A DNA stretch of 64,000 bases. It comes from Elusimicrobia bacterium UBA5214 (GTDB lineage: Bacteria > Elusimicrobiota > UBA5214). The stretch is from positions 88,283 through 152,282 of the forward strand of contig DHVG01000014.1 in NCBI GenBank assembly GCA_002412545.1, in the 5' to 3' direction. The position numbers and the translations under genes are program-made. Position 1 is the first letter of the stretch; each line of letters starts with the position of its first letter. Positions 23,473 through 31,489 of this stretch are shown one piece after another. The notes beneath the pieces were generated by a model, which was given only the letters and a program-made list of their open reading frames with translations, was not told where the DNA came from and made no database searches.

Positions 23473-25053
23473 TTGGTTATCGGTTATTGGCTATTGGTTG
23501 TCAGTTCACCACTCTTCGCTAAATATAGCGGTGGTCAGCCGGGAATGTTTTTATCTTGGGGTGCGGGTGCAAGAAGTTTAGCTATGGGTAGAGCGTTTAT
23601 GGCTATTTCTGATGATGCTTCTGCAACTTATTGGAATCCCGCAGCAATGAGTCAAATAGTGAGAAAGGAACTGATGGGTTTAAATGTTAAACTCTGGGAG
23701 GATACAGATTATAATTTTCTTTCCTATGTGCATCCAACTGCAAAGTTTGGTGTTTTTGGGATAAATTATACTGCTTTACGTTCCGGTGGATTTATTAGTG
23801 CTCCTTGGGATAAAATGAATGAATCGGACTGGTACCAGAAAGTGTTGTCAGCCGGTTATGGTAAGTTTGAAGACAAACAGGAAGCAGTAACTATTGCTTA
23901 CGGAAAAAAAGTTTTAGAAAACTATATTCAGAATTTATCCGGAGGTATTGCGACAAAGTTTATTAGCCGGCAATTAGATACTTCTAAAGATAATCATTTC
24001 AGTTTTGATGTCGCTTTATTTTTAGAAAGTTTAAATTCTTATCCAATAAGTTTAGGTTTTAAATTACAAAACCTTTTAACCTTTTCTTATCCTGCTGGTG
24101 TCACTGATGACCGTTTTCCTTTAACTTTTCGTTTTGGTGTAGGTTACAAAACTTTGAGAGATAGGATGATTCTTGCTCTTGATTTTGATAAAATGATGAA
24201 AGCAAATATAGGTTGGCATGTTGGTGCCGAATATTGGCTACTTGATTTTGCAGCGGTAAGGATGGGTTTTGAAGGACAAGCAAGTGAATTAAATGAATCA
24301 GCCGTTGGTCTCGGTTTGAAATATAAAAATTATGGTTTTGATTATGCCTTTGCTTTACATGAACTTGGTACTTCGCATCGTTTTTCCGGAACTTTTCGTT
24401 TTGGCGCTTCAGTGGTAGCAAAATGGGAAGAAGCAGTTCGTCGTTTAAGTCAAGAAGGAATGGAATCCTATCGCCAAGGTGATTATGCTTTAAGTACTGA
24501 ACGGTTAAATAAATTACTTGACCTTGACCCAAGAAATCGGGAAGCAAAAAGGTTAGTTTCTAAACTAGAAACAATTATACCGATTACCCCCAAAGTAGTT
24601 GAACCGACAAGAGATGCCGAACTTACTCGTCGTGGTATCGCCGCTTATGTAGAAGGTGACCCGCAAACCGCAGTTAATGTTTTGCGTTACGCTTTGAGTT
24701 TACAACCACAGAATGAAACAATTCTGAGAATCCTTAACCGTGCGGAGAAAGAAGTTGGTGAAAGACCTACCGAACCGGAAGCGGTTACTCCTCCCCCAGC
24801 GGCATTTAGTTATCTTGACCAGAAACTTTATCGTGCTCTTGAATATATTTATGCTAAACAGTATGATAAAGCAGTGCTTGAATGTCAAGAAGTGTTGAAT
24901 CTTGAACCAAATAATGTTATTGCAATGGAACGGATGGGTTCAGCACTTTTCTTAATGAATCAGAGAGAATTAGCACGGAAAGTTTGGATGAAGGCTTTAG
25001 AAATTGACCCGAATAATACAGTAGTCCGGGAAGCATTGGGGCGTTTGAAATAA
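23473..25053 (+). CDS. PorV/UPF0164-like outer-membrane beta-barrel with C-terminal TPRs
   Basis: The mature part opens with YSGGQPGMFLSWGAGARSLAMGRAF, then ISDDASATYWNPA, the hallmark N-terminus of PorV/UPF0164-type barrels, where a lid segment precedes a 14-strand barrel of about 300 residues. The last 220 residues contain four or so TPR-like helix pairs (for example NNVIAMERMGSALFLMN...A.EIDPNN). The open frame reaches back to 23209, but that ATG lies inside the riboswitch and the terminator intervenes, so that start is implausible. The TTG at 23473 directly precedes a signal-peptide-like hydrophobic stretch ending SSPLFA; the start remains uncertain. The signal peptide is encoded by 7-nt repeats (GGTTATT type). 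First gene of the riboswitch operon. The barrel could receive or tether the giant protein, as PorV does for T9SS cargo (inference). Confidence 0.8.
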   Translation: MVIGYWLLVVSSPLFAKYSGGQPGMFLSWGAGARSLAMGRAFMAISDDASATYWNPAAMSQIVRKELMGLNVKLWEDTDYNFLSYVHPTAKFGVFGINYTALRSGGFISAPWDKMNESDWYQKVLSAGYGKFEDKQEAVTIAYGKKVLENYIQNLSGGIATKFISRQLDTSKDNHFSFDVALFLESLNSYPISLGFKLQNLLTFSYPAGVTDDRFPLTFRFGVGYKTLRDRMILALDFDKMMKANIGWHVGAEYWLLDFAAVRMGFEGQASELNESAVGLGLKYKNYGFDYAFALHELGTSHRFSGTFRFGASVVAKWEEAVRRLSQEGMESYRQGDYALSTERLNKLLDLDPRNREAKRLVSKLETIIPITPKVVEPTRDAELTRRGIAAYVEGDPQTAVNVLRYALSLQPQNETILRILNRAEKEVGERPTEPEAVTPPPAAFSYLDQKLYRALEYIYAKQYDKAVLECQEVLNLEPNNVIAMERMGSALFLMNQRELARKVWMKALEIDPNNTVVREALGRLK

Positions 25054-25089
25054 ATGATGAAAAAATATTATAATAAAGAGGATAGAAAA

Positions 25090-27012
25090 ATGAAAAAAAT
25101 ACTTCTTATCTTGGTTTTTACTATTTCGCTGTTTTACTATTCCACTATTTCACGATTCCACTATCCTGCCATCTCTTACGCTCAAGCACAGGTAACTTTC
25201 GATTATTCAACTCTTCTCCAGAGAAAAATGGAATTAGAAAACGAATATCGGCAAAGAATACAAGAAATTCTTGACCGAATTATCGGACCGGAGAAAAGTA
25301 AAATTACTGGTATCCAGATTGAATTGAAATTGGAAAGACAGGAGACAAGACGAGAAGCAGCAGCCGGAAGAACAAAAGAAGAAAAAAGTTATGAACTTGG
25401 GAAAGAGGAATATATTCTTCCCGGCGTACCGGCACCACGCGGTTTAACTCCCAAAGAAAAACCATCTACGGAAGAAACAGAAAAAGCAGCAACTGGTGAA
25501 TCAAAGGTGGTTATTCCTACCTTGATTAATAAAATCAGAATTGCTCTTGCGATTGATGAAAAAATTCCCGATGAAAAAATTGTTAAGGTGCGCGATTTAC
25601 TCATTGATTCACTGGGTATTGATTTCAAACGCGGTGACGAAATAAAAATTACGAAAATTGCTTTTTCTTCTACTGTTCCTCCGCTGGCAAGTATCTGGTC
25701 AAAAGTTTTTGCTAATCCCTACTTAGTATTTCTTGCTGGATTAACTTTACTTCTTATCTTTTTCCTCTTAGGTCCTTTAAGTCGGTTTTTACGCAACTTA
25801 ACCGAAGCACTGCGGGAAGGACGAGGAACAGAAGTGACTATTCAAGGGAAAACGGAAACCGTTGGTGGTGCAGGTGGTCTTGGTGGTGGTGTTGGCGGCG
25901 TTGGCGGTGGTCTGCTTAGCTTAGGTGGTGAAGGCGCATTAGAAATTGAAAAGAAAGAAAAGAAAATAGAAGAAAAGAAAGGCATACCTTTTTCTTTTAT
26001 CAATAAGGATAATTTAAAAAATCTTATTTACTTATTACAGGAAGAAACACCGGAAACCGTATCTTTGGTTTTGACCCATCTTGATGCGGAATTAAGTGGC
26101 GAAGTATTTGCTTCCTTACCGGCAGAGATACAAATGCGTGTTGCACTTTGTTTAGCTGGGGTTAAATTAACCAGTGAAGACGATGTGCGTCGGGTGGAGA
26201 CAGATATCCGAAAGAAAATTGATTTTCTTGTTGGTGGAATTGATTCATTCCTCCAAATTCTTGACCAAGTGGATACAAAAACAAGAAAAGAAATGCTTGC
26301 CGCCTTGGAACAGGAATCACCGAGATTAGCCCAGAAAGCGCGGGAACGAATTTTTCTTTTTGAAGATATGCCTAAACTTTCCGACCAGGCAATCCAATTT
26401 CTACTTCGCGAAGCGCGGATTGAAGACTTAGCAGTCGCTTTGAGAGGAGCAGTTGCACCAGCAATAATGAATAAGTTTCTGACGAACATGTCAGAAGGTG
26501 GTAAAGCACTGCTTAAAGAAGAAATGGAATTTGGCCGGCCGGTTACACCGGAACGAGTTGAAGAAGAACAACGGCGAATTGAGAAAATTGTCCGGAAAAT
26601 GGCTGAGGAAGGTAAAATTATTCTTACTCGTCCTGGTGAAGAAAGAAAAAAACGTGGTATTGAAGTTGAAGGTAAATTGCAAAAATTAGAACTTGACCGG
26701 GGTAGAAAAAATGAAGAAGAAATAAAAACCGAAGAAACGCCTGACCCCCAAAAAGCAATAGAATATTATAATTCCGCTATACAAGCGTATCAGAGTAGAC
26801 AACTTGAATTAGCAATTAAAAATTTAGAGAAAGCATTTTTTCATAATTCTAATTTCTGGCAGGCATATCAATTACTCGGTAATTGTTATTATTCTCGTGG
26901 GATGACTAAAGAAGCATTTACTGCTTATGAGCAAGCATTAAAATTAAATTCTGCCAATCGGCAGTTACGCGATTGGTTAACTTTACAGAAACTGCGTTTG
27001 ACTAAAGTATAA
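25090..27012 (+). CDS. FliF(C-half)-FliG-TPR fusion, flagellar rotor-like membrane protein
   Basis: ATG 25090 is chosen because AGAGGA lies 7 nt upstream. Order: signal sequence or TM (residues 2-25); FliF C-terminal-type region (about 40-190) with LQRKMELENEYRQRIQEILD, G.EK..I..QIEL and the family signature GIDFKRGDEIKI; a TM helix (about 210-232, PYLVFLAGLTLLLIFFLLGP); a Gly-rich linker (260-285); FliG-M-type domain (ETPETVSLVLTHLDAELSGEVFASLP in place of EHPQ..L.L..L); FliG-C-type domain (LFEDMPKLSDQAIQFLLREARIEDLAVALRG...NMSE...LLKEEMEFGRPV); and a C-terminal TPR pair (560-630). FliF joins FliG at the MS-ring in ordinary flagella; here both are one chain and the first FliF ring-building domains are missing. 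It sits between the barrel gene (37 nt upstream) and the coiled-coil gene (53 nt downstream). Domain calls rest on motif recognition. Confidence 0.8.
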   Translation: MKKILLILVFTISLFYYSTISRFHYPAISYAQAQVTFDYSTLLQRKMELENEYRQRIQEILDRIIGPEKSKITGIQIELKLERQETRREAAAGRTKEEKSYELGKEEYILPGVPAPRGLTPKEKPSTEETEKAATGESKVVIPTLINKIRIALAIDEKIPDEKIVKVRDLLIDSLGIDFKRGDEIKITKIAFSSTVPPLASIWSKVFANPYLVFLAGLTLLLIFFLLGPLSRFLRNLTEALREGRGTEVTIQGKTETVGGAGGLGGGVGGVGGGLLSLGGEGALEIEKKEKKIEEKKGIPFSFINKDNLKNLIYLLQEETPETVSLVLTHLDAELSGEVFASLPAEIQMRVALCLAGVKLTSEDDVRRVETDIRKKIDFLVGGIDSFLQILDQVDTKTRKEMLAALEQESPRLAQKARERIFLFEDMPKLSDQAIQFLLREARIEDLAVALRGAVAPAIMNKFLTNMSEGGKALLKEEMEFGRPVTPERVEEEQRRIEKIVRKMAEEGKIILTRPGEERKKRGIEVEGKLQKLELDRGRKNEEEIKTEETPDPQKAIEYYNSAIQAYQSRQLELAIKNLEKAFFHNSNFWQAYQLLGNCYYSRGMTKEAFTAYEQALKLNSANRQLRDWLTLQKLRLTKV

Positions 27013-27065
27013 AAAAATATTCCCTCTTGAGGCAATTACCTCTTGGGAAAGGAGTGAATGAAAAA

Positions 27066-29429
27066 ATGAACGAAGAAAAAAAAGATAATCAGGAATTTTT
27101 ATCTCCCCCGCCACTTCCGCCAGTAACTGTTTCTTTAGGTCCGGCAGTGGTTCCGCAACCACCGGCACCTTCTTTACCAGTTTCTCCGGAAATTCTTCCT
27201 CCTTTGGAGACGGGAACTGATTTGTTCCAAGAAATGGGAGGGAGAGCTGTTTTAGAACGTCGTCTCTGGGAAGATAAACTACGTGCTAAAGAAGAAGAAA
27301 TCTGGGCAGTAAAACAGGAAATGGAATTATTGCAACAAAAAGAGAAAGCTGCCCGTCAGGAAAAGGAACAAGAACTAATTTCAATCCGTCAACAGTTAGA
27401 AAAAGAACTTGAAGAGATGCAAGCAAAACTTGCCGAAACAAAAGAAAAAACTTTCCTCCAAACAATCCGGGTTAAAGAAGAAGAAACAATGTCTGCCCGA
27501 GTAGAAATGGCAATTAAAGAATCGCAATTACGTGCTTTACGGGAACAGAAAGATAAAGAACTTAGTGATTTAAGAGAAAGATATGAAAGAAAATTTGCGG
27601 AAAAAGTGAAACAACTTAACGAAGAAGCCGCACGAAAAATAGTTCTCTTAGATGATGGACTTAGAAAACTGAAAGAAGAATTAAGCGAAAAAGAACTCCG
27701 TAGCCGGCAGGAATATAATCTCTATACCGAGCGATTAAAAGCAAAAGACGAAGAAGTGGTTTCTTTACGTAATGAAATGATTCTCCAACAGGCAAAATTA
27801 CGTAGTGAATACGAGAATAAAATGCAGGAATTGGAAACAAGAAGGACACGGTTAGAGAAAGAAGTTGTTAACTTAGAAAAAGAATTTACTCTTGAACGAA
27901 ATAGTCTTTTGGAGAAATTGAAACTTAAAGAAGAAGAAGTTAAACATTCAGAGAAAGAATTGACTTTACAGATGGGAGAAGTGCACGCTGAATATCGTGG
28001 TAAGATAAAATTACTTGAAGATGAAAGTAAACGTCTTCAAGAAATGATTAATGATTTGCATATCAAAGAACAAAGTTATGAAAGAAAGTTATCTGCACAA
28101 GAAAAAGAAATAGAAAATCGTTATCTCACTCAAATTCGTGATTATGAGCACAAATTACAAAATTGGGAAAAAGAAAAAGGATATTTAATCCAAGAATATG
28201 AAGAGAAAATTCGCAACTTACTTATTGAACAGGGTCTTAATCTTAAAGTTAAAGAGAAAGAATTTGACCAGGAACGCATCCTTTGGGAAGAAAGAATTAA
28301 ACTTAAAGAAGATGAATTAAAGAAAGAAACTGAAAAGGTTCGTTTCCAATTAGAGAATAAAAATGAAAATCTTGATAAAGAAATAGAAAAATTAAACAGT
28401 ATCTTGAATTCCACAAATCAGAACTATGAACAAAAATTGCGTACTACAGAAATTGAATTACGCGAACGCTATTCAAATCAAATCCAGGATTATGAACACA
28501 AACTGCATAATTTGGAAAATGAGAAAAGTCGTTTAGTAGAAGATTATGAACGAAAATTACGTGACCTGATGATTAATTCTGGTTTCAATTTAAGTGAGAA
28601 AGAAAAAGAAATACGCGCTCATTATGAAAATAAGGTCGCTGAATTAGAAAAAGCTAAAGAAGACCACGAAAGAAAATCGTCTGAACGAGAAAGAGAACTG
28701 GAGAATCGTTATCTGCTACAGGTGCAAGAATATGAATTCAAATTACGCAATTTAGAAAATGAGAAAGGACAAATTGTCCGGGACTATGAACAAAAAATAC
28801 GCGAATTAGTACTTGCCCAAAGCAACACCTTGCGTGAATATGAACGAAAATTTGCTGACTTCAGTAATTTCCAAAATCGTCTCCTTGAAGAAATGAAACT
28901 TTTAGAATGGAAAACGCGACAAGAAAAAGTTATCCTTGAAGAAAAAATCCAAAATAAAGATAAAGAAATATCTATTCATAAAGGAGATTTAGAACAGAAA
29001 ATAAAAACTATTGAAGAAAAAAATAGAGAACAAATTACTTTAAAAAGTTACATTGACCAGTTAGATGTGTCGGTCAAGGAACTAAAAGATATACTGAATA
29101 AGAAAGAAAATGAAATAAAAAATTTAGAAGACACTATCAGTGAAAAAGTAAAAAGTGAAGAAGAACTAAAAAAATATCTGGATGAGATAAAAAATGAATT
29201 CACAACGAAAAGAGATGAAATAAAAGAAGAACTAAGTGATAACCTTTCTTTAGCTCTGCTCTATTTTGGTAAAAAACTTGCTGAAGAACGCGAGGAAAAA
29301 GAAAAAATACTTAAGTTAAAAGAAAATGAAATGAACACTCTTATGGTAAAAATTCAAGAAATAGAAAAGAAAAAATCTTTCTTTACCCGTCTAATTGATT
29401 GGTTAAAAACACCAATAATAAGAGTTTAA
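27066..29429 (+). CDS. Long coiled-coil protein of the rotor operon
   Basis: 787 residues from ATG 27066, with AAAGGAG 11 nt upstream; a TTG at 27027 in the same frame lacks a ribosome site. The first about 60 residues are Pro-rich (SPPPLPP, PQPPAPSLP). Residues about 80-760 are an almost unbroken Glu/Lys/Leu-rich heptad coiled coil with internal repeats of the type YE.KLR.LENEK..(I/L)(V/I).(D/E)YE.K(I/L)R.L. No transmembrane helix is visible. The end is FFTRLIDWLKTPII, a possible short amphipathic or docking helix. No enzymatic domain was recognised. As third gene of the operon it may be a cytoplasmic scaffold or track for the FliF-FliG-like protein (inference). Confidence 0.75.
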   Translation: MNEEKKDNQEFLSPPPLPPVTVSLGPAVVPQPPAPSLPVSPEILPPLETGTDLFQEMGGRAVLERRLWEDKLRAKEEEIWAVKQEMELLQQKEKAARQEKEQELISIRQQLEKELEEMQAKLAETKEKTFLQTIRVKEEETMSARVEMAIKESQLRALREQKDKELSDLRERYERKFAEKVKQLNEEAARKIVLLDDGLRKLKEELSEKELRSRQEYNLYTERLKAKDEEVVSLRNEMILQQAKLRSEYENKMQELETRRTRLEKEVVNLEKEFTLERNSLLEKLKLKEEEVKHSEKELTLQMGEVHAEYRGKIKLLEDESKRLQEMINDLHIKEQSYERKLSAQEKEIENRYLTQIRDYEHKLQNWEKEKGYLIQEYEEKIRNLLIEQGLNLKVKEKEFDQERILWEERIKLKEDELKKETEKVRFQLENKNENLDKEIEKLNSILNSTNQNYEQKLRTTEIELRERYSNQIQDYEHKLHNLENEKSRLVEDYERKLRDLMINSGFNLSEKEKEIRAHYENKVAELEKAKEDHERKSSERERELENRYLLQVQEYEFKLRNLENEKGQIVRDYEQKIRELVLAQSNTLREYERKFADFSNFQNRLLEEMKLLEWKTRQEKVILEEKIQNKDKEISIHKGDLEQKIKTIEEKNREQITLKSYIDQLDVSVKELKDILNKKENEIKNLEDTISEKVKSEEELKKYLDEIKNEFTTKRDEIKEELSDNLSLALLYFGKKLAEEREEKEKILKLKENEMNTLMVKIQEIEKKKSFFTRLIDWLKTPIIRV

Positions 29430-29544
29430 TTTTTTTATTCTTGGTATTAAAAAATTCCCCAATTCAAAATCTTAAATCCTAAAACAATATCTGAATCATT
29501 TGTACTCCGGATTTGTTTAGAATTTCTCACTTGGGATTATTCGC

Positions 29545-29588
29545 TCAACCCCGTAAAAAATTTTTAAGTTTACGGGGTTGACTTTTTT
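29545..29588 (+). terminator. Intrinsic terminator after the coiled-coil gene
   Basis: A perfect 13-bp stem TCAACCCCGTAAA (29545-29557) / TTTACGGGGTTGA (29569-29581), an 11-nt loop and a T6 run at 29583-29588. It closes the riboswitch-controlled transcript and separates it from flbD-motA-motB. Confidence 0.9.
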
Positions 29589-29680
29589 GTCTTAAATAAC
29601 TACAATTGATTACGCAGATTTTGAAAGGTGATTATACCGATTACCAATAATATTTTATCTGTGTAATCATTCTTGAAAAA

Positions 29681-29899
29681 ATGATTCATTTAACTCGCCT
29701 TAATGGACAAAGAGTAGTTATTAATGCCGAATTGATTGAATCTATAGAACAACAAACATTGAATACAGTAATTTCTTTGACCAATGGGAATAAAATTCTG
29801 GTAAAAGATACCGTAGAAGAAATAATTAGAAAAGTGACCAATTATCGCGGAGAGGTCTTAGTTGAATCCGAACGCATTAAATCTCAACAAAACAAATAA
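29681..29899 (+). CDS. flbD: FlbD family protein
   Basis: 72 residues, the usual FlbD length. The pattern MIHLTRLNG..VVINAELIESIE....TVISLTNG.KILVKDTVEEII matches the FlbD family, small proteins that sit in flagellar operons next to motA; their exact biochemical role is not well defined. It is followed 45 bp later by motA, the classical order. The region before it (29589-29680) holds an inverted element of the ATCTGTGTAATC type and no convincing promoter. The ribosome site is weak (TTGAAAAA). Its presence supports a flagellar origin for the neighbouring motor genes. Confidence 0.85.
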   Translation: MIHLTRLNGQRVVINAELIESIEQQTLNTVISLTNGNKILVKDTVEEIIRKVTNYRGEVLVESERIKSQQNK

Positions 29900-29944
29900 G
29901 TAAATTTCAAATTTGGCATTTGGACTTTTTGAAGGAGGTTAAAG

Positions 29945-30724
29945 ATGGATATTGCAACAATTGCGGGTATTGCTATTGGTTTAGGTTTATGTGCGCTTGG
30001 TATTATTATTTCTGCCGGGATAGGTGGTTTTGTCTCTTTCATTAATCTGCCTTCCATTTTGATAACCTATGGAGGCACATTTGCGTCTTTAATGGTAAAT
30101 TATCCTTTAAATCGGGTGGTAAACTTTTTAAAAGTTTTTAATAAAGCAATTAAAGAAACCTATGAGGATCCACAGGAAATTGTTAATACTTTTACTGATT
30201 TTTCTAAACGAGCACGCACGGAAGGATTTCTTGCTTTAGAACGGGATGTGCGGGATTTAAAAAATGATTTTTTGCGTCGTGGAGTACAGTTAATCATTGA
30301 CGGTGCCGATGCTGAATTTATTCGTAACTTAATGGAGACCGAACTTACTTTTATTCGGGAAAGACATAAAATCGGGCAGGAAATGTTTTTTTCTTTGGGT
30401 ACATATAATCCGGCTTGGGGTATTACCGGAACAGTAATCGGTTTAATTTTAATGTTGAGACAACTTGAAGACCCGAGGATGATTGGTATTGGTATGGCGG
30501 TAGCGCTTCTTACTACTTTTTATGGATTGGTAGGTGCATATTTAATCTGGAATCCAATCGGCGGCAAACTACGCCGGAAATCGGAAGAAGAAATTTTTAT
30601 CAAGGAAGTAATCATTCGTGGAGTAATGCTTCTTCAAGCCGGAACCGCTCCAAGTTTGATTGAATCAAATTTGAAAGCTTATATGGAACCGAAAACAAGA
30701 CAGATTGGTATACCGCCGAGATAA
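29945..30724 (+). CDS. motA: MotA-type stator subunit
   Basis: 259 residues with a strong ribosome site (AAGGAGG, 6 nt before ATG). Four TM helices: about 5-25, 36-52, 150-172 and 180-202. The cytoplasmic loop between helices 2 and 3 contains the charged stretch (RDVRDLKNDFLRRG, ERHKIGQ) that touches FliG in flagellar motors. Helix 3 has YNPAWGITGTVIGL and helix 4 GMAVALLTTFYGLVGAYLIWNPI; the conserved prolines of MotA (before helix 3 and at the end of helix 4) are both present. MotA with MotB forms the proton- or sodium-driven stator in the inner membrane. Its FliG partner would be the fusion at 25090-27012. Confidence 0.92.
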   Translation: MDIATIAGIAIGLGLCALGIIISAGIGGFVSFINLPSILITYGGTFASLMVNYPLNRVVNFLKVFNKAIKETYEDPQEIVNTFTDFSKRARTEGFLALERDVRDLKNDFLRRGVQLIIDGADAEFIRNLMETELTFIRERHKIGQEMFFSLGTYNPAWGITGTVIGLILMLRQLEDPRMIGIGMAVALLTTFYGLVGAYLIWNPIGGKLRRKSEEEIFIKEVIIRGVMLLQAGTAPSLIESNLKAYMEPKTRQIGIPPR

Positions 30725-30768
30725 TAGTGGTTCAGGTGCCACTTTGAACCATAGTAGATAGAAAAAAA

Positions 30769-31395
30769 ATGCCTTTTGGTAAACGTGATTTCACTCCTAA
30801 AGATATTGGTAACCCCGCACCACCATGGTATTGGAGTTATACTGGAATGGCGCTTTTAGTGCTTGCTTTTTTTGTGTTTTTGGTTTCAAAGACGGCAATG
30901 AAAAAAGGGGAACAACTTACGGATGTAAAAAAGAAGTTAGAAGAAGTGAAAGAAGCAATGAAAGAAGAGAAAAAAGTTGAAGGAAAACCAAAAATAGAAG
31001 AAGGAATAACTACACGAATTGACCGAGAGAAAGGATTAATTATTTCTTTAAAAGAAAAGATACTCTTTGAAACTGGTAAAGCTGACCTTCCTCCGGAAGC
31101 AAAAGCAGTTTTAGATAAACTTCATCCAGTTTTCTTACAAATACCCAACCAAATCATTGTTGAAGGTCATACGGATAATGTACCAATCAAGACGATGCAA
31201 TTTCCTTCTAATTGGGAACTGTCTACTGCTCGTTCAACACAGGTTATTCGTTATTTAATTGAAGAGAAGAATTTTCCTAAAGAAAGGATTTCGGCTACTG
31301 GTTATGGTGAATATCATCCGGTTGTTTCTAACGATACACCGGAAGGGAGAGCAGAAAACCGAAGAGTAGATTTTGTTATCCGTCCGTTGAGATAA
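30769..31395 (+). CDS. MotB-like protein lacking the ion-channel aspartate
   Basis: 208 residues: a short cytoplasmic N-terminus, one TM helix (about 24-42), a charged linker and an OmpA/MotB peptidoglycan-binding domain (VEGHTDNVPIK, SNWELSTARS, GYGEYHPVVSNDTPEGRAENRRVDFVI). In MotB the helix begins PPW..(F/S).SD with an aspartate that carries the ion. Here the sequence after PPW is YWSYTG, with Gly26 where Asp is expected. It may be a structural partner of the next gene product or a peptidoglycan anchor without conduction (inference). It lies 44 bp after motA; the leader contains a GTTCA...TGAAC inverted repeat (30731-30750). Confidence 0.85.
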   Translation: MPFGKRDFTPKDIGNPAPPWYWSYTGMALLVLAFFVFLVSKTAMKKGEQLTDVKKKLEEVKEAMKEEKKVEGKPKIEEGITTRIDREKGLIISLKEKILFETGKADLPPEAKAVLDKLHPVFLQIPNQIIVEGHTDNVPIKTMQFPSNWELSTARSTQVIRYLIEEKNFPKERISATGYGEYHPVVSNDTPEGRAENRRVDFVIRPLR

Positions 31396-31489
31396 AAGTT
31401 CAAATGTCAAAATCCAAATTTCAAATGAAATCCAAAATCCAAATAACAAATTTGGCATTTGAGCTTTGACATTTGACATTAACAGGAAG
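31396..31489 (+). repeat. Degenerate heptamer array between the two motB-like genes
   Basis: Units of 7 nt such as AAATGTC, AAAATCC, AAATTTC, ATCCAAA and then TTTGGCA, TTTGAGC, TTTGACA run head to tail. The first half is roughly the reverse complement of the second, so it can fold into a hairpin (AAATGTCAAA / TTTGACATTT). An in-frame TTG at 31466 lies in the array and is not a likely start for the following gene. Confidence 0.7.

Noticed and set aside
24101..24547. 148-codon minus-strand ORF within the barrel gene
   Set aside because: It is an antisense shadow of a well-supported coding region, with low-complexity composition (His, Gln, Asn, Leu) and no independent support.
31396..31489. CRISPR array
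   Set aside because: The tandem 7-nt units have no spacers, vary in sequence and are far shorter than CRISPR repeats. No array or cas operon was seen anywhere in the window.
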